Of a stretch of 64,000 bases of DNA, positions 1-11,079 are shown piece after piece. Under the pieces are notes generated by a model. That model was not told where the DNA came from and did not search any database. It worked only from the letters and a program-made list of their open reading frames with translations. Within the stretch, counting starts at the first letter, position 1. Each line of letters begins with the position of its first letter. Made by a program: the position numbers and the translations under genes. Location: contig JAAOMT010000436.1 of NCBI GenBank assembly GCA_016748015.1, positions 2,004,866 to 2,068,865 of the forward strand, read 5' to 3'. This DNA is from Geosiphon pyriformis (taxonomy: Eukaryota; Glomeromycota; Glomeromycetes; Archaeosporales; Geosiphonaceae).

Positions 1-2999
1 CACAATGAATATATCCAAAAACCCCCTTAGTAAAATGGCAAACATTCTTAAATACTATTATTCTACCAGCCTTAATAAACTTATCTTTAATCAAAACTGG
101 AAGCATAAGATCTAAATCAGCAGTCATACTAGCCAGTTCATCAGCATAGTTATTACCCAAAATGCCTGAATGTCTTCTAACTTTGTATCAAGAAACATTT
201 AGTCTCTTATTCCTAATAGCTTTCACAATACCATGACATTTTATTCAACAATGATTTTAAAAATCTGGCAAAATTAGAGCTAACTTAGCAGCATAAGCAT
301 TCAAGGCAGCTTAACTGTCTAAGTATACTACAACCAAACTATTGAGAGGAACACATAACAAAGCCAAAGAAATAGCCTGCAACTCTGCTATTGTAAAAGA
401 CACCAACCCATCAATCCTAATGCCAATACTCAGACACAAGTCAGAAAAATAAGCAGCAGTCACACAACTCATCTTATGCATATCCAAATTTCTCAAAAAC
501 CTATTAGTATAGACATTAACAATATCCAAATTAACAGCCAAAAGACTTTGTCTTAAATCAGAGAAGTCTTTAAAGCTATAAACATTTAAAGACTAAGAGT
601 TAATATTAACCACTACAGCTGAAAACAAAGACTTGGCCAAGAAATCACATGTAAAACTAAACCAATAAGGAATTAAATCTCTTGGATCAAGTCTTTTCCA
701 ATGGTAGAAACTTTTCTAATCCAAGACCAACTCTTTTTTATTATACAATTGTTTTACAAAAGCAATCCCAAATCTTTTAAGTGAACATAAAACATCATAA
801 AACATCCTATTCTCTAGAACAATAAATATTAAAGTGCCACCAGAAAAATAGAAAGCATACAAAGAAAAATTGTCCAAAGACATATCACAATCCTAAAATT
901 TCTTCACAACATTAGCCAAAAAATTATTGGTCAACTTAATATGCAACTTAAAAGCTAATGCAAAGGGTGAACAGAAAAACAACTCAAAACCTATAGGTCC
1001 AGATACTTATGGTTAAACAATCAACTAACAAGCCCATCAGTATTTGAGAAACCCACCACAGATGCAACTTTGCTTTTAGCTTGCAATTGCTCAAATAATA
1101 TCAAACCATACAAAGAAAAATAATATAGAGCTTCATTAAGAAAATCTCTTAGAAAACCAGCTTTTAATCTCAAATCTCTCCTAATCAACATGTTCTACTT
1201 AGTACATACACTCTTAGAAATAAAATTAAACTAAATTCTATAATTAACAATAGGCTGCAATACAGTTAAGACCAGGTAAAGAAACTGTTTGTCTGAAACA
1301 GTCTTTCTTAAAACCAAATTAACAAAGAATCTGATATCTAAATGAGCCTTTGCCAAACTGGATTTAGACAAACCCTTAGACAATAAAAAAATCTTAAAAT
1401 ACCTATAAGATTTTTTTTTGTAAGCAACTGAGATTAGCAAATCACTAATTGATAAAAAAGCTTTCTTAACTTTCTGGTTAATAGAAATGGCCACAGTTTT
1501 TTCATTATTAATAGAAATGTCATTTACTCTAAAAAACTCACTAGCAATGTCCAAAATATATTAAGTGGCCACTTGATTATTTCCCAAATTGTGTCATTGA
1601 CAAAAGCACCAGCTGCCAAAAATGAAGTCAACTCATCTTGGCTTTCCAATTTGCCAGTTCTAGTAATAAACTTTGTGTTAATCCAGTAGTCACACAAACT
1701 TTCCTGTCTTTTAATCTTACATAAAAAAAAATTGTAGAAGATCTTCTATAGCAAAAGAGAAAACACTTTAACCTGGTCAAGACCATTATGCACCTGGTAT
1801 TTATCTATTAGACCAAAATCAGTCATAACATAATTGACTTAATCATTGTAAATATTTCCAAAGAATCTGATAAAACTTGTACACATTTTAATCTAAACCA
1901 AATTATTTCACAAGTAATGTCAACCCACAGAATCATAGGCTTTTTGCATATCTTACAAAACAAGCCAAAGCTCATGATTTTTTTTCAAAGCATCTTCAAT
2001 AACCAAGCTAACAGCAAATATAGAAAACTGAATGGTAGTGTCTTTGAACACAGAAAAATTGTTGCCATAAAAAATGCTGAACTTGCTGTATGCTAATAAA
2101 ATTTTATCAAACAGTATCTTAAAAAGAATTTTATGAGCAGTTTCAACCAATACAATCAACTTAGTATTGATTAGAACATCCTTTCATTTATAAGGTTTAG
2201 AAAGCATTGACACCCAAGCCTTCTTCTACAGTTGAGGAACAAACTCATGCACCAAATAGAGATTTAAAAAGTTCAACAGCAAACTGAGCACAGAACCATT
2301 ACAATGTTTCCAAAATTTATTTACAATACCAGACATACCAGCAGTCTTACCATCTGACAAGTTTCTGATCACATATACTAACTCTTCATAATTGATAGTA
2401 ATTATCACACCAGAAAAAGCATCATTATTAACATAATCCAATAGCAGATATTGATGCTGTCACACATTAGGAATATTATTCAACACAACCCTTTTTCTTG
2501 TCCAACCTTTCATAATCATGTCAACTTTATCTTTAACAACAACAAGATTCAAAATTAAATTACTTTTGGAAACCAAATGATTCAATACCACTTTACAGAA
2601 AAGATATTCTAATACACTATGGATTGTATGGTCTTTGTTAACAGCAAAACTTGCCATTCATTTTTTAATAGCAGACCTAATGCCTGATTTCTTAGCCCAC
2701 AATAACTTGACAAGTTTGAACACACAATAAAACTTTCTTACACCAAAGAGTACAGAGTACAGAGTACACATAATTAAAACCCACACCAGAGTTCACAAGA
2801 TTCCAAATAATAGAAGCATTGTTATTATTCAAGAATTTCTAGTGTCTTAATAGAAAGATAAACCTGTTAGTGCTCCTTTCATAGAAAGCTTTTGCAATTC
2901 TTGAAACCAAAATTTCCAGCTTGTAAAACTTAGAAGACTCTTTGGTAAATACTTTAATGTAACTTTAAACTATTTTTTCTTAAAAGTTTTATTGGCCAA
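1..2999 (-). mobile_element. LINE copy 1, 3' segment (RT, connection and RNase H region, decayed)
   Basis: This is the 3' half of a non-LTR retrotransposon on the minus strand; its far 3' end lies before position 1. Reading from 2999 down, it holds the region before the RT, RT fingers and palm (2700-1560), thumb/connection (1560-900) and an RNase H remnant (541-100, with a YLDS core). It is recognised by colinear similarity to the better preserved copy at 39033-45782. The open stretches are short (at most 107 residues) and separated by many stops, so nothing here is functional. The RT active site reads FVND near 1594-1610 (minus). The element continues at 13445 because gypsy-1 inserted at 2999/3000. 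Confidence 0.85.
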
Positions 3000-3982
3000 T
3001 GTTACTGGAGGTTTTTGGTCTCTTCTTAGCTCTTGTATGTTTGTTGTAATGCTGTTAATTCATGATTATGGGAAGTGTTTGAACCTCTGATAACTGAATT
3101 TTATCTTCAAATTATCTCTTATAATTTGAACTACTGGGCTTATAAGTGGAATGGCCAATTTTGTGCCAGTTGCTTCATGTAGTTATGTTGTAGTAAACAT
3201 CAACTCTTTCCCAGGAATTGCTTGTCTAGAAGCTCACTAAAAATGTGTAATTACTTTGCTGTGAAAGTTAACTCTTCTACAAAAATCTTGTCTGTAGGCT
3301 ACCCTAATAATTATAATAAGAAAATAAAAGAAAGAAAATAAAAGAAATATAAAAGAAATAAAATTCTGTCAAGGGAAACGTTTTCTATTCAGGCCTGGAG
3401 TCACTAACAGTTTACCGAAATTGGTAGCTAATCAATTTCAAAACATTAGTTGGGTTTTGGAGATTTTTCCAAGTGCAATAATTAAAGAATTTGGTTTTTT
3501 GAATTATTTAATATTTATTTATTTATTTTTTTGTGTAGGAATGGTTCTAAGTAATAAATCTAAAGTAAGATACATTTTTTTGAAAAGAGAAGCTCTTCTT
3601 TTATACAACTTATCATAACACTATTCTATGAACTTGAACTTTGTTCTTTTCTACAATTTTGCTGAACTAAAGATACATTTTGGCAAACTATAAGTTATTT
3701 CTGTAAACTATTAGATATTTTGGTAAACTGTCAATTATTTCAGCGAATTTCTACAAATTTTGGCAAACTTTTGAATGTTACATATTTTGGAGTATTGTAT
3801 GATTGATTATTGCACTTAGGTTACATTTGTGTTATGTACAAATTGGGTTATTAATTAAATGATAATTTCGAACATTTTGCTAATGTAATAGGTGATAATT
3901 TGAAATGATAATATATGCTAATTAATAATAGGAATAAAGATAATTTCATGCTAAATAATATCTCTAATTTCGTTTGGTAACA
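3000..3982 (-). repeat. 3' LTR of gypsy-1 (LTR family I)
   Basis: 983 bases with TGTTACTGG at one end and TTTGGTAACA at the other. In minus orientation the U3 region carries about six imperfect copies of an 11-base motif close to TTTCGGTGAAC on the plus strand (3655-3775). A TATAAAAG box follows (about 3598-3605, minus). The same family appears at 5669-6658, 12775-13444 and 14880-15850. The duplicated target CCAA lies directly outside, at 2996-2999. Confidence 0.9.
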
Positions 3983-4674
3983 TAACCTCCTCCTCAAGAC
4001 TGAGCTCCATCGAAATCCAAGTACTGTCTGTAATTTCCAGATAATAATCCAAAATTATTGAAGAAATTTGGTCTGAAAATTGTTGAAATTTCAGTTCTGT
4101 GAGCTTTCTAATGTATTGAATCTTCAAAGGTTGTAAAATTGGGTTTTGTAGGACGTTTTCACAGGTGTGGAATAGGTCATAAAGTCTAAGAGCAGTTTTT
4201 AGTTTATAATAACTGTTTGTAGGTCCAGTTGTTGTTTTGAATTCATTGTGGAGTTGTTTCCAAATAGCTTTTTTTGTAAGGTTTGCTGCTGTAAGCTCCC
4301 ATTTTTGTTCATTTGTGAAGTGTTTTTTCAATGTAGAAATATCTATATATTGGAGTATAGTTGTAGTTTTCTTTGTTAAAACACAGTTGAAGTTTTTGTT
4401 GAATAGTAGCATTTGGTGGAATACTAATAGGAATGAGCATTAAGTTTTCTCTTAAAGCAAGCTTTAAAAGTTCTGGCAGGTGAATTCCAGAATAACTTCT
4501 TGTGTTCTTCTTATACAGGTAATATTTTCGTGAATTTGGGGCTAAATTTGTAACTACTTCTGTTTGGGTATAATTAATGTGGCTTTTAGTAACAGTAATG
4601 GATAATTCGGGTATTGTTTTTAAAGCTAACATTAGTTTTTGGGATAATTGTTGAATGTTTTGAGGAATAGTCAT
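3951..4674 (-). pseudogene. gypsy-1 ORF3, unknown protein between integrase and 3' LTR
   Basis: Two overlapping minus-strand frames (4309-4674 and 3951-4412) that read as one protein of about 240 residues if a single frameshift near 4310-4410 is allowed. No known family is recognised; no signal peptide, membrane segment or cysteine motif is visible. The N-terminal part starts with an ATG at 4674, about 120 bases after the integrase stop at 4795. The last residues are encoded by the first bases of the LTR, so the frame ends inside U3. A purine-rich tract, the likely polypurine tract, lies within its 3' end at about 3984-3996. Gypsy-2 has a decayed frame at the same place. It is not an envelope gene by anything visible. 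Function unknown. Confidence 0.6.
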
Positions 4675-4794
4675 TATAAGAAATTTGAAAATAAAAGAAA
4701 ATTATTTTTGGTGTATGGGTTTTTATTATTTTTGCTTTGTTTTTGTGAGATTGTTTCTAAATTATAAGGAGATAACTATAATAATAAATTTAAG

Positions 4795-5668
4795 TTAAGT
4801 ATTTAAGTTGGGAGATTGTTCAATGATGACTATTGGTTCTAAATTTTGGGGAATATCTTCGAGATTAATTAAAGGAGAATGTGTACCAATTTGTGAAATT
4901 AATAGTTCAGAATTGTTTCTGGAATTATAGTGTTTCAAACGATCTCCATGTGCAACTTTTGCTAAGATTTTGTCATCAAGTCTTAGCTTGTATGATCCAT
5001 TGCCTAAGACTTCATGGATAAAGAATGGTCCATCTCATTTATTTTCAAATTTTCCACTCCATTGTTTTTCAGCTTTAGTTCTGTGTAAGAGAACTTTGTT
5101 TCCAATTTTAAATCCATTGGTAACTGGAGGCAATTTTTTATCATGCCGTTTTTTTTGTTGAGCTTGAGAGTGTTTAATATGGGTGGCTGCTATTTGTTGT
5201 TTTTCTTCCAATGTGCTAAGCAGTGTGTAGGTTCTTTGTTGTAGTGTTTCCTGAAAGTTGTCTTTATTAATTGGTTGTATTGTGTATGTTTCCATTGTGA
5301 AACTAATTGGTAATGTTGCTGTCCTTTTATAAGTTAAATCAAATGGTGTGTGTTTTGTGATATCTTGTTTTAGTGTTCTATATGCTAGTAACACTGATAA
5401 AATAAAAAGATCACATTCTTGCTCAAAATTGGTTGAAACTTTGGCTAATGATTCACACAATGTTTTGTTAAAACATTCTACAAGTCCATTTGTTTGTGGA
5501 TGGTAGGGTGAAGATAAAGGTCTTTTGACATTAAATTGTCCACAAATTTCCTGGATTAAATTGTTCACAAAATGTGTTTCTTGATCAGATAAAAGTTTTA
5601 TTGGACATCCATGTCTACAAATGATGTCTTTGTAGATGAAGTTTGCTACTGATTTCACATTTGCTCAT
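4795..5668 (-). pseudogene. gypsy-1 integrase, core second half and C-terminal domain
   Basis: This encodes the part of a Ty3/gypsy integrase after the nested LTR. The second catalytic Asp sits in LLSDQETHF and the Glu in GLVECFNK, both near the start of the frame, with the conserved HPQTNG just before the latter. The first Asp (IDLIGP) is on the other side of the insertion at 6659-6970. A C-terminal SH3-like stretch (W/DGPF, then LGNGSYKLRLDDK) follows after one stop (5035) and the frame ends at 4795. The three catalytic residues are intact, but the LTR insertion and the stop break the gene. The integrase inserts element DNA into the chromosome. Confidence 0.85.
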
Positions 5669-6658
5669 TGTTACTGGAGGTTTTTGGTCTCTTTTCTTAA
5701 ATGTTGTTAATGTCTGTTTGCTGTAGATTTCCATTTTCTGGATGTGGTTGAACCTTCAGTAACTGAATTTATCTTCAAATTATCTCCTATAATTTGAACT
5801 GCTGGGCTTATAAGTGGAATGGCCAATTCCATGCCAGTTACTTTGTATAGTTACGTTGTAGTAAATGTTAACTCTTTTCCAGAAATTGCTTGTCTGGAAG
5901 CTCACTAAAAATGTATAGTTACTTTGCTGTAAAAGTCAACTCTTCTACAGGAATTCTCGTCTGTAGGCTACCCAAAATAATTTATAATAAGAAAAAAAAG
6001 AGAATAAGAGAAATGTAAAAGAAAAAGTAAAACTGATAATTTATGGAAGTCGTTTTGGATCCAGGCCTGGAAATGCTTTAACAGTTTACCGAAATTGGTA
6101 GCTAGTCAATTTCAAACTGTTAGTAGGAATTGGTTAATTTCAAGGGAAATAATTTAAGAATTTGGCTTTTCGAATTATTTGATATTTATTTGTCTTTTGG
6201 GTGTAAAGGATTATTCTAATTGTTTTTAATCTGAAGTAAGATACATTTTCTCGAAGAAAGACACTTTTCTTTTATACAACTTGTTGTAACATTATTCTAT
6301 GAACTCAAACTTTGCTTTTTTTCTACAATTTCGCTAAACTAAAGATACATTCTAGTAAACTACAAGTTATTTCTGTGAACTATTAGATATTTTGGTGAAC
6401 TATCAATTATTTTGGTGAATTTCTACAAATTTCGGTGAACTTTTTGAATGTTACATAGTTCGGGGTATTGCATGATTGATTATTGCAATTAGGTTACATT
6501 TGTGTCATATACAAATTGGGTTATTAATTAAATGATAATTTCGGACATTTTGCTAATGTAATAAGTAATAATTTGAAACAATAATATATGTTAATTAATA
6601 ATGAGAATTATAATGATAATTTCATGCTAAATAATATCTCTAATTTCATCTGGTAACA
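5669..6658 (-). repeat. Solo LTR (family I) nested in the gypsy-1 integrase
   Basis: 990 bases with the same ends as the gypsy-1 LTRs (TGTTACTGG and CTGGTAACA). It cuts the integrase frame between the Ala-Ile-Gln after the first catalytic Asp and the Ala-Asn-Val before the second. The flanking tetranucleotides are TCAT and TTAT, one mismatch apart, consistent with a worn 4-base duplication. Its U3 repeats keep the CG-containing form (TTTCGGTGAAC) better than the outer LTRs. A solo LTR is the usual product of recombination between the two LTRs of one element, so it inserted later than gypsy-1. Confidence 0.88.
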
Positions 6659-6970
6659 TTATTGAATGGCTCGGGCTTCAGACCATTTGGTAAGATAGTC
6701 TACAGCTACTGCAATATAACAGTTTTCTTGGTTTGTAATAGGGAGTGGTCCAATTAAATCAATACCAACTCAGTTAAAAGGCTGTCCAACTTTGATTGGG
6801 TTTAAAGGCTCTGTAAGGCAAGTTCCTTCTCTTCTTTGACAACTATCACAAGACTTAATGTATTCATAAATGTTTTTTTTTATTTGAGGCCAAAAATAAT
6901 ATTCTAGTGTTCTCTGGGTGGTGCTGTCTTTTCCTAGATGTGCTGATGAAGAGTCTGAGTACATGTTATA
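6659..6970 (-). pseudogene. gypsy-1 integrase, zinc-binding N-terminus and first catalytic Asp
   Basis: The N-terminal integrase part on the minus strand. The HHCC-type zinc domain ends in CDSCQRREG (about 6830-6855), preceded by the typical YYFWP. One stop follows, then VGIDLIGPLP with the first catalytic Asp and a VDYLTKWSEA block that is standard in Ty3/gypsy integrases. The frame then runs into the nested LTR at 6658. Family assignment is secure; function is lost through the insertion and stops. Confidence 0.85.
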
Positions 6971-6999
6971 TAAAATGGTTTCTTTTTTATGTTTTTGTA

Positions 7000-7800
7000 T
7001 TAATCTGAGTGGGTTGTCTGAGTTTCTGAAGTTTTGATAATAAATTATGTTGTTGTGTAAAAAGTATTGTTTGGCTTGTTGTTGTAACTGATGTTTTTTA
7101 TCTGAAGACTAATCTGTTGGGATTGTTAATGTCTCCAAATATTGTTTAAGATTGTTGTAGTTTTCAGGGTTCATTGTTTGTTGTTTTGTTGTTAATTCAA
7201 ATGGGTGTTGGTTTTGTATTCTAATCTTGCCTCATTCTTGAGAGACAATCAACGTTGGTGTGGAGTTTTCCTAGTTTGTGGTGTACAATGTATTGGTAGT
7301 TGGCTAGAAATCTTGTCCATCAGGTTTGTTTTGCATTTAGCTGAGTGTTTTTGTTCTGAAGCCATTTGAATCCAATATTATCAGTGATAATATCAAATTT
7401 TTTGGGTTTGAGGTAAAGATTGAAGTGATGTAGGGCCCAGATTACTGCTGCAGTTTCTAATTCTGTTGCAGGGTAGTTCTTTTCAGCTGGTTTCAATGTT
7501 CTGCTAGCATAAGCAATTACTCGCTCATTTCCATTGTTATTTAACTGTGATAGGATGGCACCAAAGGCAGTATAAGAGGCATCTGTTGCTAACTGAAATT
7601 GGTTGCTGAAATCTGAGTAGGCAAGAATTGGAGCTGTTGTTAGTTTTTCTTTGAGGATTTCAAATGTGTTTTGGTGTTCAGTAGTCCATTTGTATTTGAT
7701 GTTTTTGGTGGTAAGCTGGTTGAGAGGTTTTGCGATTTCTGAGAATCCTTTGATAAACTTCTGATAGTAGGAGGCTAACCCTATGAATCTTCTTAGTTCT
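7000..7800 (-). pseudogene. gypsy-1 RNase H and connection region, decayed
   Basis: The stretch between RT and integrase on the minus strand. No frame longer than 60 codons remains, but it matches gypsy-2 at 57240-57720, where the RNase H blocks are readable (ALGAVL, YASRDLTPAEKNY, ELEHLAIYWAVMKWKKYL). The position fits the RT-RNaseH-IN order. RNase H removes the RNA strand of the hybrid during reverse transcription. Heavily interrupted by stops and small frameshifts. Confidence 0.7.
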
Positions 7801-8888
7801 GTAGTGTTTTAAAGAGTTTTGAAGTTTTTGACAGCACTGATTTTTCCAGGGTCTGGTTTGATTCCATCTTTACTAATAATATGACCAAGAAAGATCAAGC
7901 TTGTTTTTCCAAAGTAGCATTTTTTAATGTTGAGTTTCAGTCCTGTTTTTCGTAATCATTGAAAAACTTCTCACAAGTGTTTTAAGTGTAATTCGAATGG
8001 GAGAATAAACATTAGTATTGTCAAGATAAATGACTACTAACTTCCAAAGAAGTCCTTTGTACACAATATCTATTAATCTCTGAAATGTTGCTAGTGCATT
8101 ACATAATCCGAAAGGCATTACATTGAATTCATAGTTTTTTTCTTGGATTGTGAAGACTGTTTTGGGACAATCTTTGGGGTCCATAGCAATTTGCCAGTAT
8201 CCACTTTCTAGATCTAGTGTTAAAAAGTATTTGGCCTTTCCAAGGGCATCCAACATATCATCAATTCGGGGAAGGAGATAGACATCTCCAATGGTGACAC
8301 TGTTGAGTTGTCGATAATCAACACAAAATCGTATCTTTCCATTTTTTTTTTAACTAAGACCACAGGTGAGGCCCATGGACTCATTGATAGTTGGATAAGC
8401 CCATTGTTGAGCATCTGTTGTACTTCTTCACAAATAAATTGGTGGCTTTTTGGAGCAACTTGGTAGGCTTGCTGTTGCTTTGGTTTGGCATCTTCTGTAT
8501 AGATTTGGTGTTGGACCAAATTGGTTCTTCCTAAGTCATTGTTGTTTTCAGCAAAGATATTGGCAAATTCTGCAATTAGCTCTTTGAGCTGGCTCTGTTG
8601 TTGTGGTTCAAGTTGTCCTATGTTGATTTGAGATAATTTTTCCATGACAACATGGTAGTTTTCAGAGCTGGAGTTTGGGTTGATTTTTGGTAGTAAATGT
8701 CCAATAATTTCAGAGAAATTGGGGACTGTTTGGGGTAATTCTTGTTGAAAGATATTACTGTGAATAACTCCAATTTCTAAGTTATTTAATAAAACTATGG
8801 GGAAATTGTTGAGATTGTAAAAAGTAATTCGGATTTTCTTTGTTCCTTCTGGAATATAAATGTTTGGAATCAAGATATTATGTTCCAA
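7800..8888 (-). pseudogene. gypsy-1 reverse transcriptase with altered active site
   Basis: RT spread over two frames (8220-8888 and 7924-8256). The first begins with the linker after the dUTPase region, with a VPNFSEIIGHLLP block, and reaches SPWASPVVLVKKK, the start of the fingers. The second has FLTLDLESGYWQIAM (first catalytic Asp region), TVFTIQEKNYEFNVMPFGL and VVIYLDNTNVYS. The last should be YxDD; here the second Asp is Asn (YLDN, about 8011-8031). The change and a frameshift near 8240 make the enzyme inactive. RT copies the element RNA into DNA. Confidence 0.88.
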
Positions 8889-9049
8889 GCAGATTTGTTT
8901 TTTGGACTCAAAAATTTGTTGTGTGGTTGTTGGCTTTTCACAAGTGTAAATTTCAGGGTGTTCTCCAAAGGGTGAAATAGTAATTGGTTGTGGAAGTCAT
9001 AAAATCTGGTAAGATTCTTTCTGTTTGTTGAGAACTATGTTTACTGGAA

Positions 9050-9450
9050 CTGTGAATCGTCTAGTTGAACCAAAACCTTGAGTTCTTCTTTCACTTTTTC
9101 CCAATAGTTTTCTTTGATTGACTAATTGTAAACCCAAAATGTTAATTAAGAATAAATAAATGGCTTGGGCAATTTTTTTGGCATGTTCAATTTTAAATGG
9201 CTTGTCAGTTTCATTTTGGAGTATTACTGTTATGTCACCAGTATATTCAGCATCAATTATTCCTCCTCTGACATTGATTCTTTTGCTTGCCAGAGAGGAC
9301 TGGGAGGCAATTTAAACCATTGCTCCTGGTGGGATTTTGAGAGCAATTTTGAAGTTGATTTTTGTGAGAGATTTGGGTTTGAGAACAAGAGTATCCTTGT
9401 CTGGATATCTTAGATTATATCCAGCATCAATTTCATGTGCTTTTTCAGGT
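9050..9450 (-). pseudogene. gypsy-1 dUTPase-like domain
   Basis: A trimeric-type dUTPase fold on the minus strand, placed between the cysteine-rich region and RT. Motif 1 reads AHEIDAGYNL (about 9412-9441), motif 2 IASQSSLA, motif 3 GGIIDAEYTGDI (about 9234-9268), motif 4 KKIAQAI and motif 5 GFGSTRR (about 9057-9080). The motif-3 Asp and Tyr, which bind and act on the deoxyuridine, are kept; motif 2 has Gln where Arg is usual. One stop (TAA, likely from CAA) interrupts it at 9312. dUTPase hydrolyses dUTP to dUMP and keeps uracil out of new DNA. It is known in several retroviruses and a few LTR retrotransposons. Confidence 0.85.
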
Positions 9451-9549
9451 TTTATTCCTTGTCCATTGTTGTTGAAGTATTTGAATTGTAAGACAGACTG
9501 ATTTTCGATGAGATAGATAGGTGTTGTTTCAATTTCTTCTGTTGCTTCA

Positions 9550-10235
9550 GATTCTCCAAATTCAATTTCGTATTCATTACTTTCGCTAGACAAGGGGATG
9601 CTAAGAGCATAGCATTTAGAACACCATTGTTCATCACAAGGCATTATGCATTTTTTACATAATTTAATGTTCATTTGTTCTAGCCATTGAGCTTGAGCTT
9701 CTTTAGTTGAGTAGGTGTGACTTTCGATTTGATAATACACTTCTACTTTATCTTCATAATCAAATTCAGCTAATTCTATGGTGTATTCAATATATTCTGC
9801 TTCTTTCATTTGACGAACATCTTCTTTGGTAGCTTCATTAACTAATGTCATTACTAGGTTGAAAATCATCTCAGCATCATGAGGGTAGTAATAAAGTTTG
9901 TTGAGAGCATTGTTGTATGCTGCATCAAAAGGTGTTCCTTTTTTGACTTTTTCTGAAATTGATAAAGCATATTGGCAGGTTTGATCACAGACTCCTTCTC
10001 TCATTGCTACATCAATCCAATTGCATTCTTCTGGTAGTATATCTCCACAAGTTAAACAAAGAGTGTTGTTCCATTTTCTGCTTCTTTTTATTAGATGGCC
10101 CCATTGTTCTTTATGACAAGCCTTGCAGTAATAACAAGTATGATTTTCATATTTTTCTTCAGGTGAAATGCAGGCTCCCATTGAAGAGAGTTTCTTGTGG
10201 CAGTCCTTGCATTTGAGTGAAATGTAAGGGTGTTA
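9550..10235 (-). pseudogene. gypsy-1 cysteine-rich (zinc-binding-like) modules upstream of dUTPase
   Basis: A frame of 289 codons (9312-10181), open further upstream at protein level to about 10235. Module 1 has spaced pairs C-x2-C (LKCKDCHKK), C-x2-C (CYYCKAC), C-x2-C (CLTCGD) and C-x3-C (CDQTCQY), within about 90 residues. Module 2 is a compact C-x2-C-x3-C-x4-C-x2-C block (LCKKCIMPCDEQWCSKC, about 9610-9660). Both have the same spacing in gypsy-2 (54797-55040 and 55345-55410), so they are conserved between two diverged lineages. An acidic linker leads to the dUTPase. No known family was recognised; zinc or nucleic-acid binding is inferred from the cysteine pattern only. Confidence 0.7.
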
Positions 10236-10454
10236 TTTTTTTGGTTCTGGTTTAGAATATGGGATGTTCTATCCAGGGGTTTTTGGTTCCTCTGGATATG
10301 AGTTTGTTGCAAAATATGTTTGCTTAGTTTCTTCAGTCCAGTTAGATGTTGATTCAAGTGCCATAAATGTTTCAACTACAGGTTTTTCTTCCTCTTCTCC
10401 AAATTCGAAGACAGGGGTTTTCTTTGATCATTTGTTGAATGTACCACAAGTAGC

Positions 10455-10850
10455 AGGTACTCGGGCATGTTGTCCTTGATAGGAGAGTTGTAATTCTTGA
10501 GTTTCCCAGTCTAATTTTGCATTGGCTTTTTGGAGCCAATTATTTCTGACAAGGGCTTGATATTGGGGCATATCCATTACAAGAACTTTGACTGGAATGG
10601 TGATTCCATCAAGAGTAAATAGAAAATTGTCAATTTCTCCTACTGGAGTCTTTTTTATGTCATCAGCAGTAACGATTACTGTTTGAGCTGATCAGTTAAC
10701 ATTTCTTTTTAACTGTTGCATTAACTGGTAGGTAATGATGCTTCCAGCGAATCTACTGTTTAAGATCAAGTGAATTGCCTTTCCTTTAACTTCTGCTTCA
10801 GTGTATATAGCAGTGATTGCTTTTTGTTTGTTAGCGGCTGCATTGCTAAG
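10455..10850 (-). pseudogene. gypsy-1 aspartic protease with destroyed active site
   Basis: A retropepsin-like region on the minus strand. It matches gypsy-2 at 54080-54420 block for block: AITAIYT, then LNSRFAGSIIT, then TPVGEIDNF, then VLVMDMPQYQALV and NNWLQKANAKLDW. The catalytic triad, which reads LDSGSAGSI in gypsy-2, is here LNSRFAGSI (about 10745-10772): Asp to Asn and Gly to Arg, both explained by G-to-A changes. A stop also interrupts it. The protease normally cuts the Gag-Pol polyprotein. Confidence 0.8.
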
Positions 10851-11079
10851 CAGGAATAGTGATTCATTTGCTTCGAATTCAAAAGGGAATATATCTGAAA
10901 GGTTGGCATTTTCAGCAATTCTGGCTGGTAGGATTGTGGTAGGAGTATAGGAAGGGTTTTGTTGTCATGCTGCAGCTCTATCTTTTGAGAGTGCAGTATG
11001 GTAAAAATCCTGTTCTTCAGATATTGTAAGATAGTTAGATTGAGTATAATAATGGGTGGGTCTTGGCTGAGCTGGATTT

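Noticed and set aside
3951-4674. ORF3 of gypsy-1 as an envelope gene.
   Set aside because: No signal peptide, membrane segment, cleavage site or cysteine pairs are visible.
9165-9413. Plus-strand frame of 82 codons.
   Set aside because: Antisense to the dUTPase-like domain of gypsy-1, whose motifs are on the minus strand.
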